This document shows, one piece after another, positions 1 through 7,404 of a stretch of DNA of 12,508 bases; the stretch's first letter is position 1; each line of letters begins with the position of its first letter. Where the stretch lies: assembly GCA_003511465.1 (NCBI GenBank), contig DOID01000019.1, positions 1-12,508 on the forward strand. The letters run 5' to 3'. Source of the DNA: Bacillota bacterium (GTDB taxonomy: Bacteria > Bacillota > UBA4882 > UBA10575). The translations under genes were made by a program, and so were the position numbers. The notes beneath the pieces were generated by a model that did no database searches, was not told where the DNA came from, and was given only the letters and a program-made list of their open reading frames with translations.

Positions 1-951
1 GGTTATACCATGATTACTCTGGACTGTTCCGATCATATCACCAATCTAGCCCCCGACCGCACGGCGGAAGTGGAGGAACGGTATGCGGCATTGCCGTCGA
101 CGGAACGGGTCAGGTTGGAACAGACTTTTTTGGGCAAAACCTTTGCCTTAAAAACGGGGATTAGTCTAAGTTTTACTGCGGAAGCGCTTAAATACAATGT
201 CGCAGTTTACCAGGAAGCGATTGCCTTTGCCATTAAGATTTATCAGGAGTTGCTAAAGCCCCTTGATGGTAAGGTTGACTTTGAGGTTTCGATTGATGAG
301 ACCATGACGCCGACGGCACCGCTGTCCCATTTCTTTGTCGCCGCCCAACTGGTAGCGGCTGGGGTAAAGGTAAGTAGTATGGCACCACGCTTCTGTGGCG
401 AATTTCAGAAGGGGATCAATTACCGCGGGGATCTTAAGCAGTTTTCCGCTGAATACCGGGATCATACGAAGATTGCCGACCATTTCGGCTATAAACTGAG
501 TATTCACTCGGGCAGTGATAAGTTTGACGTCTTTCCGGTGATTGGGCGGGAAAGTAAAGGCCATGTTCACGTCAAGACCGCAGGGACTAACTGGTTGGAG
601 GCGATCAAAGTAATCATCGCCGCCGAACCGGCCCTTTACCGTGAGATCCATGGTTTTGCCCTTCAGCATCTGGCTGAGGCGCGTCAGTACTACCATATCT
701 CTGCAGATCCGGAGCGCGTTCCGGCGCTGGCAGATCTTAGCGATGACCAGTTACCGGCCTTGATGGAAGCCGATGACGCGCGGCAGATTATCCATATTAC
801 CTATGGTTTAATTCTAATGGCTAAAGAGGCCAGTGGACGCTATTTGTTTCGGGATCGGATCTACGCTTGTTTACTTCAAAACGAAGAATTATACTACCGG
901 TTCCTGGGGGAACATATCGGAAAGCACCTTACCACCCTGGATTTAAGCTAA
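1..951 (+). CDS. uxaE: tagaturonate/fructuronate epimerase, UxaE-like, 5'-truncated by the window edge
   Basis: Likely interconverts D-tagaturonate and D-fructuronate in hexuronate (galacturonate/glucuronate) catabolism, in the cytoplasm. The assignment rests on overall resemblance to the UxaE family, including the segments TLDCSDHI, VSIDETMTPTAPLSHFF, GDLKQF, the histidine-rich KLSIHSGSDKFDVFP and HVKTAGTNWLEA; the His and Asp/Glu residues there suit a metal-dependent sugar epimerase. Only 316 residues are visible, while family members are, from memory, nearer 480-500. The reading frame is open from base 1 (Gly-Tyr-Thr precede the first ATG at 10) and no ribosome site is visible, so the true start is very probably upstream and the ATG at 10 is internal. 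The end at the TAA at 949-951 is secure. No strong terminator follows; the glnS promoter lies 38 bases downstream. Family fairly sure, exact substrate not proven. Confidence 0.85.
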   Translation, partial: GYTMITLDCSDHITNLAPDRTAEVEERYAALPSTERVRLEQTFLGKTFALKTGISLSFTAEALKYNVAVYQEAIAFAIKIYQELLKPLDGKVDFEVSIDETMTPTAPLSHFFVAAQLVAAGVKVSSMAPRFCGEFQKGINYRGDLKQFSAEYRDHTKIADHFGYKLSIHSGSDKFDVFPVIGRESKGHVHVKTAGTNWLEAIKVIIAAEPALYREIHGFALQHLAEARQYYHISADPERVPALADLSDDQLPALMEADDARQIIHITYGLILMAKEASGRYLFRDRIYACLLQNEELYYRFLGEHIGKHLTTLDLS

Positions 952-988
952 TTTCCGATGGGCAATTGGAAAAATGCGGTTTGATCCG

Positions 989-1017
989 TTGACCGGCGGG
1001 CAAATCCAATGTAGAAT
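989..1017 (+). promoter_or_regulatory. sigma-A-type promoter of glnS
   Basis: TTGACC (989-994, 5/6 to consensus) and TAGAAT (1012-1017, 5/6) are separated by exactly 17 bases. Transcription would begin near 1024, giving a leader of only about 30 bases, too short for a T-box, so glnS is probably constitutive and independent of the uronate gene upstream. Inferred from sequence only. Confidence 0.65.
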
Positions 1018-1056
1018 AGGAATTTAGAAAGACAAATAGCGGGGGGAAAATTGATC

Positions 1057-2742
1057 ATGAGTATAGCCGATTATTCTCCGGGATCAAACTTTATCCGGAA
1101 CATTATCGCGGAAGACCTAAAAAATGGGAAGAACGACGGGGAGGTTATTACGCGGTTTCCCCCTGAGCCCAACGGTTATCTCCACATCGGACACGCCAAA
1201 TCGATCTGTTTGAATTTCACACTTGCCGCGGAAAACAATGGCCGTTGCCATTTGCGTTTTGATGATACCAACCCCAGTAAGGAAGATACGGAATACACCG
1301 ACTCGATCCAACGGGATGTCAAATGGCTTGGGTTTGACTGGGGTCAGCATCTCTATTTTGCTTCCGATTATTTTGAACAGCTTTATGAATACGCGGAGCT
1401 GCTAATCAAAGCGGGAAAGGCTTTTGTCTGCGATTTAAGCCCCGAGGAGATGCGGGCGTACCGGGGGACGCTGACCGAACCGGGAAAAAATAGTCCGTAC
1501 CGGGAGCGGACAGCGGAGGAGAATCTGGAACTATTCCGGCGGATGCGTGCCGGGGATTTTCCCGACGGCGCTCGGGTGCTGCGGGCGAAGATCGACATGG
1601 CTTCGCCCAACCTGAACATGCGGGACCCGGTCATTTACCGGATTTTACGCGCGACCCACCATCGCACCGGCGACCAGTGGTGTATCTATCCGATGTATGA
1701 CTTTGCCCATCCCCTCTCCGATGCGCTGGAAAAGATCACCCATTCCATCTGTACTTTGGAATTTGAAGACCACCGTCCTTTGTATAATTGGTTTGTGGAG
1801 CAGTTGCCGGTCCCGCGGAAGCCCCAGCAAATTGAGTTTGCCCGCTTGAATCTTACCTATACGATGATGAGTAAGCGCAAACTTTTACAACTGGTCCAGA
1901 AAGAAATCGTCCAGGGGTGGGATGATCCGCGGATGCCAACCCTCGCCGGACTGAGGCGGCGCGGCTATACGCCTGCTGCCATTCGGGATTTTTGCGAACG
2001 GATCGGGGTAGCCAAAAGCAACAGCGTAGTTGATATTGCCTTGCTAGAGCATTGTTTACGGGAAGATCTGAATAAACAGGCAGCCCGGGTGATGGGTGTC
2101 TTACGACCCCTCCGTGTCGTACTGGAAAACTACCCCGAAGGCCAGGTGGAAGAGCTTGAGGCGGTGAATAACCCGGAAGATCCGACGATGGGCGTGCGGA
2201 AACTGCCCTTCTCGAAGGTCCTTTATATCGAAGCGGAAGATTTTATGGAAGACCCGCCGAAGAAGTTTTATCGCTTAGCCCCCGGGCGGGAGGTTCGGCT
2301 CCGCTACGGTTATTTCATTAAATGTACCGACGTTATTAAAGACCAAGCGGGTAAGGTGGTCGAACTCCGTTGTACCTATGATCCGGAGACCAAAGGCGGT
2401 GCCGCGCCGGATGGACGGAAAGTCAAGGCTACGCTGCACTGGGTATCAGCCCAGCATGCCATCCCGGCGGAAGTTCGTTTGTATGACAACCTCTTTACGG
2501 TGGAAGATCCCGGTGCCGTCGAAGATTCTGAAACTTGCCTTAACCCCGCTTCTTTAGAGGTTTTAACTTCCGCCAGGGTCGAGCCGAGCCTGGGCGGGGC
2601 GGCTCCGGAAAGCAAATTCCAATTCGAACGACTGGGTTATTTTTGCATTGATCCTGACTCCACCGGGGAGAAACTGGTGTTTAACCGGACAGTCCCTCTC
2701 CGCGATACCTGGGCGAAGATTAAGCAGGCAGGACAGCAGTAG
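1057..2742 (+). CDS. glnS: glutaminyl-tRNA synthetase
   Basis: Charges tRNA-Gln with glutamine using ATP (class I synthetase, cytoplasm). Seen: [14 protein letters not shown] with the HIGH signature near residues 43-46, the tRNA/ATP-site stretch [14 protein letters not shown], and the second class I signature as MMSKRKL near 270-276, the form typical of GlnRS; then the beta-barrel anticodon-binding half. At 561 residues it is close to E. coli GlnRS (554), so it appears complete. Start: ATG at 1057 lies 10 bases after the G-run of AGCGGGGGG (1039-1046); an in-frame TTG at 1051 would add Met-Ile but sits only 4 bases from that run. It has its own promoter (989-1017) and terminator (2803-2832), so it is monocistronic. 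GlnRS is patchy in Bacillota, most of which make Gln-tRNA with GatCAB, so ancient transfer is likely. GluRS is less likely given MSKRKL and the strong GlnRS-like core. Confidence 0.96.
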   Translation: MSIADYSPGSNFIRNIIAEDLKNGKNDGEVITRFPPEPNGYLHIGHAKSICLNFTLAAENNGRCHLRFDDTNPSKEDTEYTDSIQRDVKWLGFDWGQHLYFASDYFEQLYEYAELLIKAGKAFVCDLSPEEMRAYRGTLTEPGKNSPYRERTAEENLELFRRMRAGDFPDGARVLRAKIDMASPNLNMRDPVIYRILRATHHRTGDQWCIYPMYDFAHPLSDALEKITHSICTLEFEDHRPLYNWFVEQLPVPRKPQQIEFARLNLTYTMMSKRKLLQLVQKEIVQGWDDPRMPTLAGLRRRGYTPAAIRDFCERIGVAKSNSVVDIALLEHCLREDLNKQAARVMGVLRPLRVVLENYPEGQVEELEAVNNPEDPTMGVRKLPFSKVLYIEAEDFMEDPPKKFYRLAPGREVRLRYGYFIKCTDVIKDQAGKVVELRCTYDPETKGGAAPDGRKVKATLHWVSAQHAIPAEVRLYDNLFTVEDPGAVEDSETCLNPASLEVLTSARVEPSLGGAAPESKFQFERLGYFCIDPDSTGEKLVFNRTVPLRDTWAKIKQAGQQ

Positions 2743-2802
2743 TCGCTCAAGCTGGCTCCTAAGTCGCTTACGATGACAACTTTAACATCATAAAGCAAAG
2801 AG

Positions 2803-2832
2803 AAAGGTTTCCCAGGAGGGAAACCTTTTTTT
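2803..2832 (+). terminator. rho-independent terminator of glnS
   Basis: A perfect 11-bp stem (AAAGGTTTCCC at 2803-2813 with its complement at 2818-2828), an AGGA loop and a run of seven T (2826-2832). It closes the glnS transcript 60 bases after the stop codon. The remaining gap to 2989 holds only a weak promoter candidate. Confidence 0.92.
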
Positions 2833-2907
2833 GGTGGTGCGCCCACGCATGGCGCGTAATTTGGCAGTGAAAGTTCGTAATGATGGCCTCACGGAGCGGG
2901 AAGGAAT

Positions 2908-2936
2908 TTGAAGCGGGATGTTTAATATAATATTAA
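2908..2936 (+). promoter_or_regulatory. possible promoter of the two-component operon
   Basis: TTGAAG (2908-2913) and TATTAA (2931-2936) are 17 bases apart, each 4/6 to the sigma-A consensus. A perfect TATAAT also lies at 2926-2931, but no good -35 box is at proper distance from it. The AT-rich block is the only promoter-like stretch between the glnS terminator and the kinase gene. Weak evidence. Confidence 0.35.
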
Positions 2937-2989
2937 GCTAGTAGTTAAGGAATTGCATAAATCCCTAGTGCACAAAAGGGAGAGCACAG

Positions 2990-4210
2990 ATGTTGATTAA
3001 ATTATTTCCCCGCGGGATGACGCTAAGCATCACCTGTCTCGCACATCTTTTGGCTTACTATCAGTTTCAAGCAGAGATCGGAAACTTACCACTGCCGCTG
3101 AAGTGGGTTGACCAGTTTTATTTCCTGTGGGGCGCCTCTTTAGTTTTTGGACTATTACTTCCCTTCTGCCGTCATTTGGTAGTCCGTTGGGCGCTACTTT
3201 TATTTCGCCTGTGCCTTCTGTGGATTATCGGCTTGCCCTTTGGCAGTTATCTGGGTATTGAATTAAGTCTCTTTTCGACTCTGTTGATCGAAGGGATCTT
3301 GTTTCTTCCAGATTACTGGCAAAGCGCCTTGTTTGCCGGTGGGGTTTTAGTCTTTATGCTCCTTGTCCAACAGCCGGTGGTCGCTTGGGGGATGGCGATG
3401 CCGGTTCCTTCTCCTTATGATCTATTATCGCTTTTGGCTTACGCCGGGATTGTCACAGTCTTGGCCTTTTTTCTGCGGTTACTTTCGGAAAACCGGCTGG
3501 CTTATGAAGAATTAAATCGTAATCTCCATCAGGCTTCTCTGGGTCTGGCAAAGGCCAATTTAGAACTGCAGGATTATGCGGTGATGGCGAAGCAACAAGC
3601 CAGGATGAATGAGCGGCGACGGCTGACGCGGGAGATCCATGATACTTTGGCTTATACCCTTACCAATTTGGTGATGATGCTGGAAGCGGCGCAGGATCTG
3701 GCGCCGTCGGACTGCTCGGCTTTACAAAAACATTTAGGATTGACCCGGGAGCAGGCGCAGAGGGGGTTGGCTGATGTTCGTCGGGCTTTGCAGGCTTTAC
3801 GTCCCTTGGAAATGGCGAAGATGACCGGCCTTCCGGCTATTACTAATCTGGTGAAGACTTTTACCAGCGCGACACAGATCGAGGTTGCGCTCAACTTGGG
3901 AGATGCCCCCCTAACCTTGGGGAAGGAAGCTGACCATGTAGCTTTCCGGCTGGTACAGGAAGGAATCACTAATGCCATCCGGCACGGCTTTGCCACTAAT
4001 ATCGAAGTCTCCTTCTCCTGTCAAAATCAGGGTGTTAATATTCATATCAAAGATAACGGGTTTGGGGCATCGAAGCTTAAGAAAGGGTATGGTCTCAGCG
4101 GGATGACGGAGCGGATTGAACAGTTAGGCGGTTACTTGGAGATCTTTACAAAGACCGGAGCCGGATTTTTACTTTCAGCTTGGATTCCCATGGATCGAGA
4201 GGTGAGTTAA
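2990..4210 (+). CDS. membrane sensor histidine kinase, NarL/DesK class (HisKA_3)
   Basis: Autophosphorylates on histidine and passes phosphate to the response regulator encoded just downstream. Seen in 406 residues: about six hydrophobic membrane segments in residues 10-167 with almost no extracytoplasmic loop, so it likely senses a signal within or at the membrane; a probable coiled-coil linker (168-208); the dimerisation/phosphoacceptor box RRRLTREIHDTLAYTL with His217; and an ATPase domain with N-box EGITNAIRH (324-332), DNGFG (355-359) and GYGLSGM (366-372). This layout is that of LiaS/DesK-like kinases. Start ATG at 2990 follows AGGGAGAG (2977-2984). The regulator gene follows at once. 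The signal is unknown; the neighbouring sugar operon is a possible target but there is no direct evidence. Confidence 0.93.
   Translation: MLIKLFPRGMTLSITCLAHLLAYYQFQAEIGNLPLPLKWVDQFYFLWGASLVFGLLLPFCRHLVVRWALLLFRLCLLWIIGLPFGSYLGIELSLFSTLLIEGILFLPDYWQSALFAGGVLVFMLLVQQPVVAWGMAMPVPSPYDLLSLLAYAGIVTVLAFFLRLLSENRLAYEELNRNLHQASLGLAKANLELQDYAVMAKQQARMNERRRLTREIHDTLAYTLTNLVMMLEAAQDLAPSDCSALQKHLGLTREQAQRGLADVRRALQALRPLEMAKMTGLPAITNLVKTFTSATQIEVALNLGDAPLTLGKEADHVAFRLVQEGITNAIRHGFATNIEVSFSCQNQGVNIHIKDNGFGASKLKKGYGLSGMTERIEQLGGYLEIFTKTGAGFLLSAWIPMDREVS
4199..4206 (+). promoter_or_regulatory. ribosome binding site pointing to an ATC start
   Basis: GAGGTGAG lies inside the last codons of the kinase gene and is 5 bases before ATC at 4212. 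The only standard start in the frame, GTG at 4230, is 23 bases away and has no such site. This decides the start proposed for the response regulator. Confidence 0.6.
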
Positions 4211-4211
4211 G

Positions 4212-4901
4212 ATCAGCAGTCAAGTACGGGTGTTACTAGTAGATGACCAGACGCTTTTCGTGGAAAGTTTGCGTACGGTTCTAGAAACGCGGGCAAAGGA
4301 TTTTTCCGTAATCGGGATCGCCGGCGACGGCGAAGAGGCGCTCGCCTTGACGGCGAAGCTATCCCCGGATGTGATCTTAATGGATGTCCGGATGCCGAAA
4401 ATGAACGGGGTAGAAGCGACTAAGCGGATCAAGGAGGAATTTCCGGCGACGCGAATTTTAATGTTGACGACCTTTGATGATGATGAGTATGTGATCGAAG
4501 CGCTTCAACACGGGGCAGTGGGTTATCTGCTCAAAGACATGCCGCCGCTGGAATTGATCACGGCGGTGCGGGCGGTTTATGAAGGCGGGGTTTTGATCTC
4601 CCCGCGGGTGGCGACCAAAATTGTGGAAAAATTAGTACAGACTACAGACCCGGTTATTGCTTTCGCGGAGGAAGCAAGCCAAGAGCCGGAATGGGTGAAA
4701 GATCTGAATAGTCGTGAGAAGGAGATTTTAAAGCTAATTGCCAAGGGCATGGATAATGAGGAGATTGCCCACTCGCTCCATATTGCAAAACAAACCGTGA
4801 AAAACTATGTTAGTATGATTTATTGCAAATTAGGGGTGCGGGACCGGGTGCAAGCATCACTGGCGGCGATCAAGGCAGGACTGGGTCACGACCCCAAATA
4901 G
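4212..4901 (+). CDS. response regulator, NarL/LuxR family
   Basis: Transcription factor partner of the upstream kinase. Seen: receiver domain with the acidic pair in VLLVDDQ, phosphoacceptor Asp in ILMDVRMPKMNG (residue 58 from ATC, 52 from GTG), Thr in LMLTTFDDDEY, Lys in GYLLKDMPPLE; then a C-terminal LuxR-type helix-turn-helix beginning LNSREKEILKLIAKG with IAKQTVKNYV as recognition region. The start is unusual. An in-frame stop at 4203-4205 bounds the frame; the only standard start after it is GTG at 4230, which would cut into the first beta strand and lacks a ribosome site. ATC at 4212 gives Ile-Ser-Ser-Gln-Val-Arg-Val-Leu, a normal receiver N-terminus of 229 residues, with a good ribosome site at 4199-4206. 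A true ATG lost by sequence error is the alternative. It lies 1 base after the kinase stop, so the two are translationally linked. Targets unknown. Confidence 0.93.
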   Translation: MSSQVRVLLVDDQTLFVESLRTVLETRAKDFSVIGIAGDGEEALALTAKLSPDVILMDVRMPKMNGVEATKRIKEEFPATRILMLTTFDDDEYVIEALQHGAVGYLLKDMPPLELITAVRAVYEGGVLISPRVATKIVEKLVQTTDPVIAFAEEASQEPEWVKDLNSREKEILKLIAKGMDNEEIAHSLHIAKQTVKNYVSMIYCKLGVRDRVQASLAAIKAGLGHDPK

Positions 4902-4918
4902 ATACATTGTAAAAACTT

Positions 4919-4945
4919 AAGTACCGGTACCCCGGTACTTTTTTT
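4919..4945 (+). terminator. rho-independent terminator of the two-component operon
   Basis: A perfect 9-bp stem (AAGTACCGG at 4919-4927 and CCGGTACTT at 4932-4940), loop TACC and seven T (4939-4945). It separates the kinase/regulator unit from the sugar operon, which has its own promoter. Confidence 0.92.
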
Positions 4946-4980
4946 AGGATCAGACTCCTCAAATTCAGTACTACGGTCGG

Positions 4981-5009
4981 GTGACACCTCCAAATATTAA
5001 TGATACATT
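4981..5009 (+). promoter_or_regulatory. promoter of the carbohydrate transport and dehydrogenase operon
   Basis: GTGACA (4981-4986, 5/6 to TTGACA) and TACATT (5004-5009, 4/6) are exactly 17 bases apart, with TG at 5001-5002 forming an extended -10. Start of transcription would be near 5016, directly on an operator-like palindrome. The leader before the first gene is about 90 bases. Confidence 0.6.
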
Positions 5010-5015
5010 AAATTC

Positions 5016-5030
5016 AGGTAAACGTAAGCA
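5016..5030 (+). promoter_or_regulatory. LacI-family / CcpA (cre-like) operator candidate
   Basis: AGGTAAACGTAAGCA matches 14 of 15 positions of the degenerate cre consensus WTGNAANCGNWNNCW (the second base is G in place of T) and has the central CG of LacI-family sites. It sits at the predicted transcription start, where a repressor would block initiation. It could serve CcpA carbon repression or a dedicated LacI-type regulator encoded outside the window. Confidence 0.5.
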
Positions 5031-5105
5031 GCAAAGAGGAGGTGACACGGGCTTTATATCGTGGTTTGTCTTGATCGGCATGGAGATTATTGAGGAGGGA
5101 TTAGA

Positions 5106-6410
5106 GTGGTAACACGTAAACATTCAACACAGATCATCATGATCACGGTTTTACTGGTCGTTGTCATGAGCATTTCTATGTTGACGGTTGGCGCGGCGCG
5201 CAGAAGAGTGACGATTCGCTTTGTCGCGGCCAACCATCCATTTACCGACGTAATTAAGCCGTTAATTCCGGAATTTGAAAAGGAGACCGGGATTCGGGTA
5301 GATGTCGAAAATTACGAAGAAAACCAGTTAACTCAGAAATTAACGGTGGAATTTACTTCCGGAGCTTCCACAGTTGACGTCTTCATGACCCGTCCCCTAC
5401 AGGAAGGTAGACTTTTCTACAGAAACAAGTGGTATCATAACCTCAATCAATATCTGTCCGCGCCAGGTTGGGACTGGGCGGATTATCCCAAGTCCACCGT
5501 GGAGGCGGTTACGTTAAATGAGGATATTTACGCGATTCCGATTGTGACCGAATGGAAAACCCTATTCTACCGGAAAGACTTGTTTGCCAAAGCTGGGCTG
5601 AAAGTGCCGACTACTTTCGAAGAATTGGAAGAAGCCGCCCGGCGGTTACATGATCCGGCTAACGACATGTACGGAATAGTGCTCAGGGGGCAACGGGGCG
5701 CAGCGGTGACCCAGTTCTCCAGTTTCTTATACAGCCACGGCGGGGATTTTATTAAGGATGGCAAATGTGTTATCGATTCCCCCGAAGCGGTTGAGGCCTT
5801 TAAATATTACGGCCGGTTATTACATGACTACGGTCCTCCGGGCGTGACCAACATGAGCTGGCCGCAAGCCCAAGCCTTATTTGCCAGCGGTAAAGTGGCG
5901 ATGTGGGCGGATGCCAGTGTACTCATTGCTGGAATAATTGATGCGGAAAAATCGGTGGTTGCGGATCAAGTAGGTGTCGCGATTTTCCCAGCCGGTCCGG
6001 CAGGGGCAAAGCCGTTCCAGGTGGTGCCTTGGTCGGTGGCGATTGCCGCGCAATCCAAACAAAAAGAAGCGGCGTTGGAATTCCTGAAGTGGGCGACCAG
6101 CAAAACAATGGCTAAGACTGCGCAACTTGGCGGTTTAACGATGGCGCGGAACTCAGTCTGGAATGATCCGGAAATAGCGAAACATATTTATCCCGGATTG
6201 GCCGAAAGCGCGCGGTTAACGGGTCCGATTGCGGTGCCTTATGATCGCCCGTTGATGACCGCTGTCACCGAAGCGCGGGATGCCATCGGCGAGGTAATCG
6301 TTACGGCGATCGAAAGTGGTGGAAAAGCCGATCTTGCTTCCTTGGCTAAGTCAGCAGCGGCTAAAGTCGATGTTTTATTGGCAAGAGCCGGAGAAGGACC
6401 AAGCAAATAG
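5106..6410 (+). CDS. ABC transporter extracellular sugar-binding protein (family 1)
   Basis: Captures a carbohydrate outside the membrane and hands it to the two permeases encoded next. Seen: N-terminal positively charged region and hydrophobic core (residues 9-29) ending in Val-Gly-Ala, a Sec signal with cleavage near residue 30-31; then a family 1 fold with FVAANHPFTDVIKPLIPEFE, the substrate-lobe segments VDVFMTRPLQEG and YAIPIVTEWKTLFYRKDLF, GKVAMWADASVLIAG and AIAAQSKQKEAALEFLKWA. At 434 residues it is full length. There is no lipobox cysteine, unlike most monoderm binding proteins. Start: GTG at 5106, 5 bases after the strong GAGGAGGGA (5092-5100). It is first in the operon, downstream of a promoter and operator. 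The ligand cannot be read; the dehydrogenases downstream suggest a sugar, polyol or sugar acid. Confidence 0.93.
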   Translation: MVTRKHSTQIIMITVLLVVVMSISMLTVGAARRRVTIRFVAANHPFTDVIKPLIPEFEKETGIRVDVENYEENQLTQKLTVEFTSGASTVDVFMTRPLQEGRLFYRNKWYHNLNQYLSAPGWDWADYPKSTVEAVTLNEDIYAIPIVTEWKTLFYRKDLFAKAGLKVPTTFEELEEAARRLHDPANDMYGIVLRGQRGAAVTQFSSFLYSHGGDFIKDGKCVIDSPEAVEAFKYYGRLLHDYGPPGVTNMSWPQAQALFASGKVAMWADASVLIAGIIDAEKSVVADQVGVAIFPAGPAGAKPFQVVPWSVAIAAQSKQKEAALEFLKWATSKTMAKTAQLGGLTMARNSVWNDPEIAKHIYPGLAESARLTGPIAVPYDRPLMTAVTEARDAIGEVIVTAIESGGKADLASLAKSAAAKVDVLLARAGEGPSK

Positions 6411-6426
6411 GAAAAGAAAACGAAAT

Positions 6427-6458
6427 GGGTGCGGCTCCTTAGAGGCCGCACCTCTTTT
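6427..6458 (+). terminator. intercistronic hairpin / partial terminator after the binding-protein gene
   Basis: GGTGCGGC (6428-6435) pairs perfectly with GCCGCACC (6445-6452), and TCTTTT follows (6453-6458). The hairpin fills the gap between the binding-protein gene and the permease ribosome site. Such hairpins in transport operons usually stop part of the transcripts or stabilise the upstream mRNA, so that more binding protein than permease is made. The T-run is short, so readthrough is expected. Confidence 0.7.
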
Positions 6459-6473
6459 ACCGAGGTGATAAGA

Positions 6474-7370
6474 TTGTCGGCGAAAAAGCCTTTGCGGGTA
6501 GGTCAATTAATCGAAAAAAACATCAAATGGCTGTTTCCGTTACCAACGGGTGTCTTTATTTTTTTGATGATGATCTTTCCGGTACTCTATACTTTTTATG
6601 TCAGCTTGACCGATTGGGATATGATCTCCGGCGGTCTGATCAGTTTCATCGGGCTGGATAATTACATTAACTTGTTGAAGGATCCACGCTTTTTTAATGC
6701 AGTCAAACTTACGCTGTACTTTACGGTACTTGCCGTTGGCGTTGAAGTGATTTTAGGGGTTTTTATTGCCTTAGTTCTAAACCGGGATTTTCGGGGAAAG
6801 AACATAGTAAAACTATTTCTGCTCTTGCCGATGGTTGCCACCCCGGTTGCCATTGGTTTGGCCTGGACTTTGTTTTACGAACCGACGATTGGTTTAGGAA
6901 ATTACGGCCTTAAGCTGCTGGGACTTCCTCCTTCCCAATGGTTAGGATCGAAAGCGATGGTGATTCCGGCCCTCGCCCTTGTGGACATCTGGGAATGGAC
7001 CCCGATGATTACCTTGATTGTCTTGGCTGGACTAGCTAGTTTACCCCAGGAATCCTTCGAGGCCGCCTTTGTCGACGGCGCCAGTCGGTTTCAGATTATC
7101 CGTTATGTCACGCTTCCCTTATTACGCCCGACGATTTTAATCGCTTTAATTCTCCGCTGTATCGATGCACTAAAAACCTTCGATATCATCTATGTTATGA
7201 CTACCGGAGGACCGGGTTTTGCTTCCGAAACTTTGAACATCTATGCTTACAACCTTAGTTTCAACTATTTCCGTTTCGGAGCCGCATCAGCAGCCTTGGT
7301 TGCCCTCTTCACGTTGGTTTTGGCCTGTAATCTAATTGTGCTGTGGATGCGGAAAACGTATGAAATGTAA
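6474..7370 (+). CDS. carbohydrate ABC transporter permease, MalF/UgpA type
   Basis: One half of the membrane channel of a CUT1 sugar importer. Seen: about six membrane segments, opening with WLFPLPTGVFIFLMMIFPVLY, and the cytoplasmic EAA loop EAAFVDGAS (residues 196-204) followed by IIRYVTLPLLRP, which docks to the ATPase. From TTG at 6474 it has 298 residues, normal for UgpA-like subunits. I chose TTG because GAGGTGATA (6462-6470) is ideally placed before it; the longer frame from GTG at 6429 would start inside the terminator-like hairpin and add 15 residues with no ribosome site. It lies between the binding protein and the second permease. No ATPase gene accompanies it. Confidence 0.93.
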   Translation: MSAKKPLRVGQLIEKNIKWLFPLPTGVFIFLMMIFPVLYTFYVSLTDWDMISGGLISFIGLDNYINLLKDPRFFNAVKLTLYFTVLAVGVEVILGVFIALVLNRDFRGKNIVKLFLLLPMVATPVAIGLAWTLFYEPTIGLGNYGLKLLGLPPSQWLGSKAMVIPALALVDIWEWTPMITLIVLAGLASLPQESFEAAFVDGASRFQIIRYVTLPLLRPTILIALILRCIDALKTFDIIYVMTTGGPGFASETLNIYAYNLSFNYFRFGAASAALVALFTLVLACNLIVLWMRKTYEM

Positions 7371-7404
7371 AAACGGTCTGGACTTAAGGAGTGATTAAAA
7401 TAAA

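Noticed and set aside
253..696. Long antisense open frame (147 codons) inside the uxaE-like gene
   Set aside because: It lies fully opposite a gene with clear family motifs, has no ribosome site that I can see and shows no recognisable protein features.
952..1050. T-box or other leader element before glnS
   Set aside because: A strong promoter at 989-1017 leaves only about 30 bases of leader, with no room for a T-box fold.
4980..5048. Direct repeat GGTGACAC and inverted CACCTCC/GGAGGTG in the operon upstream region as a riboswitch
   Set aside because: The first copy overlaps the -35 box and is not transcribed from the predicted start, and the second is explained by the ribosome-site-like GAGGAGGTGA; too short for a riboswitch.
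6429..6473. GTG at 6429 as the start of the first permease
   Set aside because: It lies in the 5' arm of the intercistronic hairpin, has no ribosome site, and adds 15 residues unlike permease N-termini; TTG 6474 has a good site.
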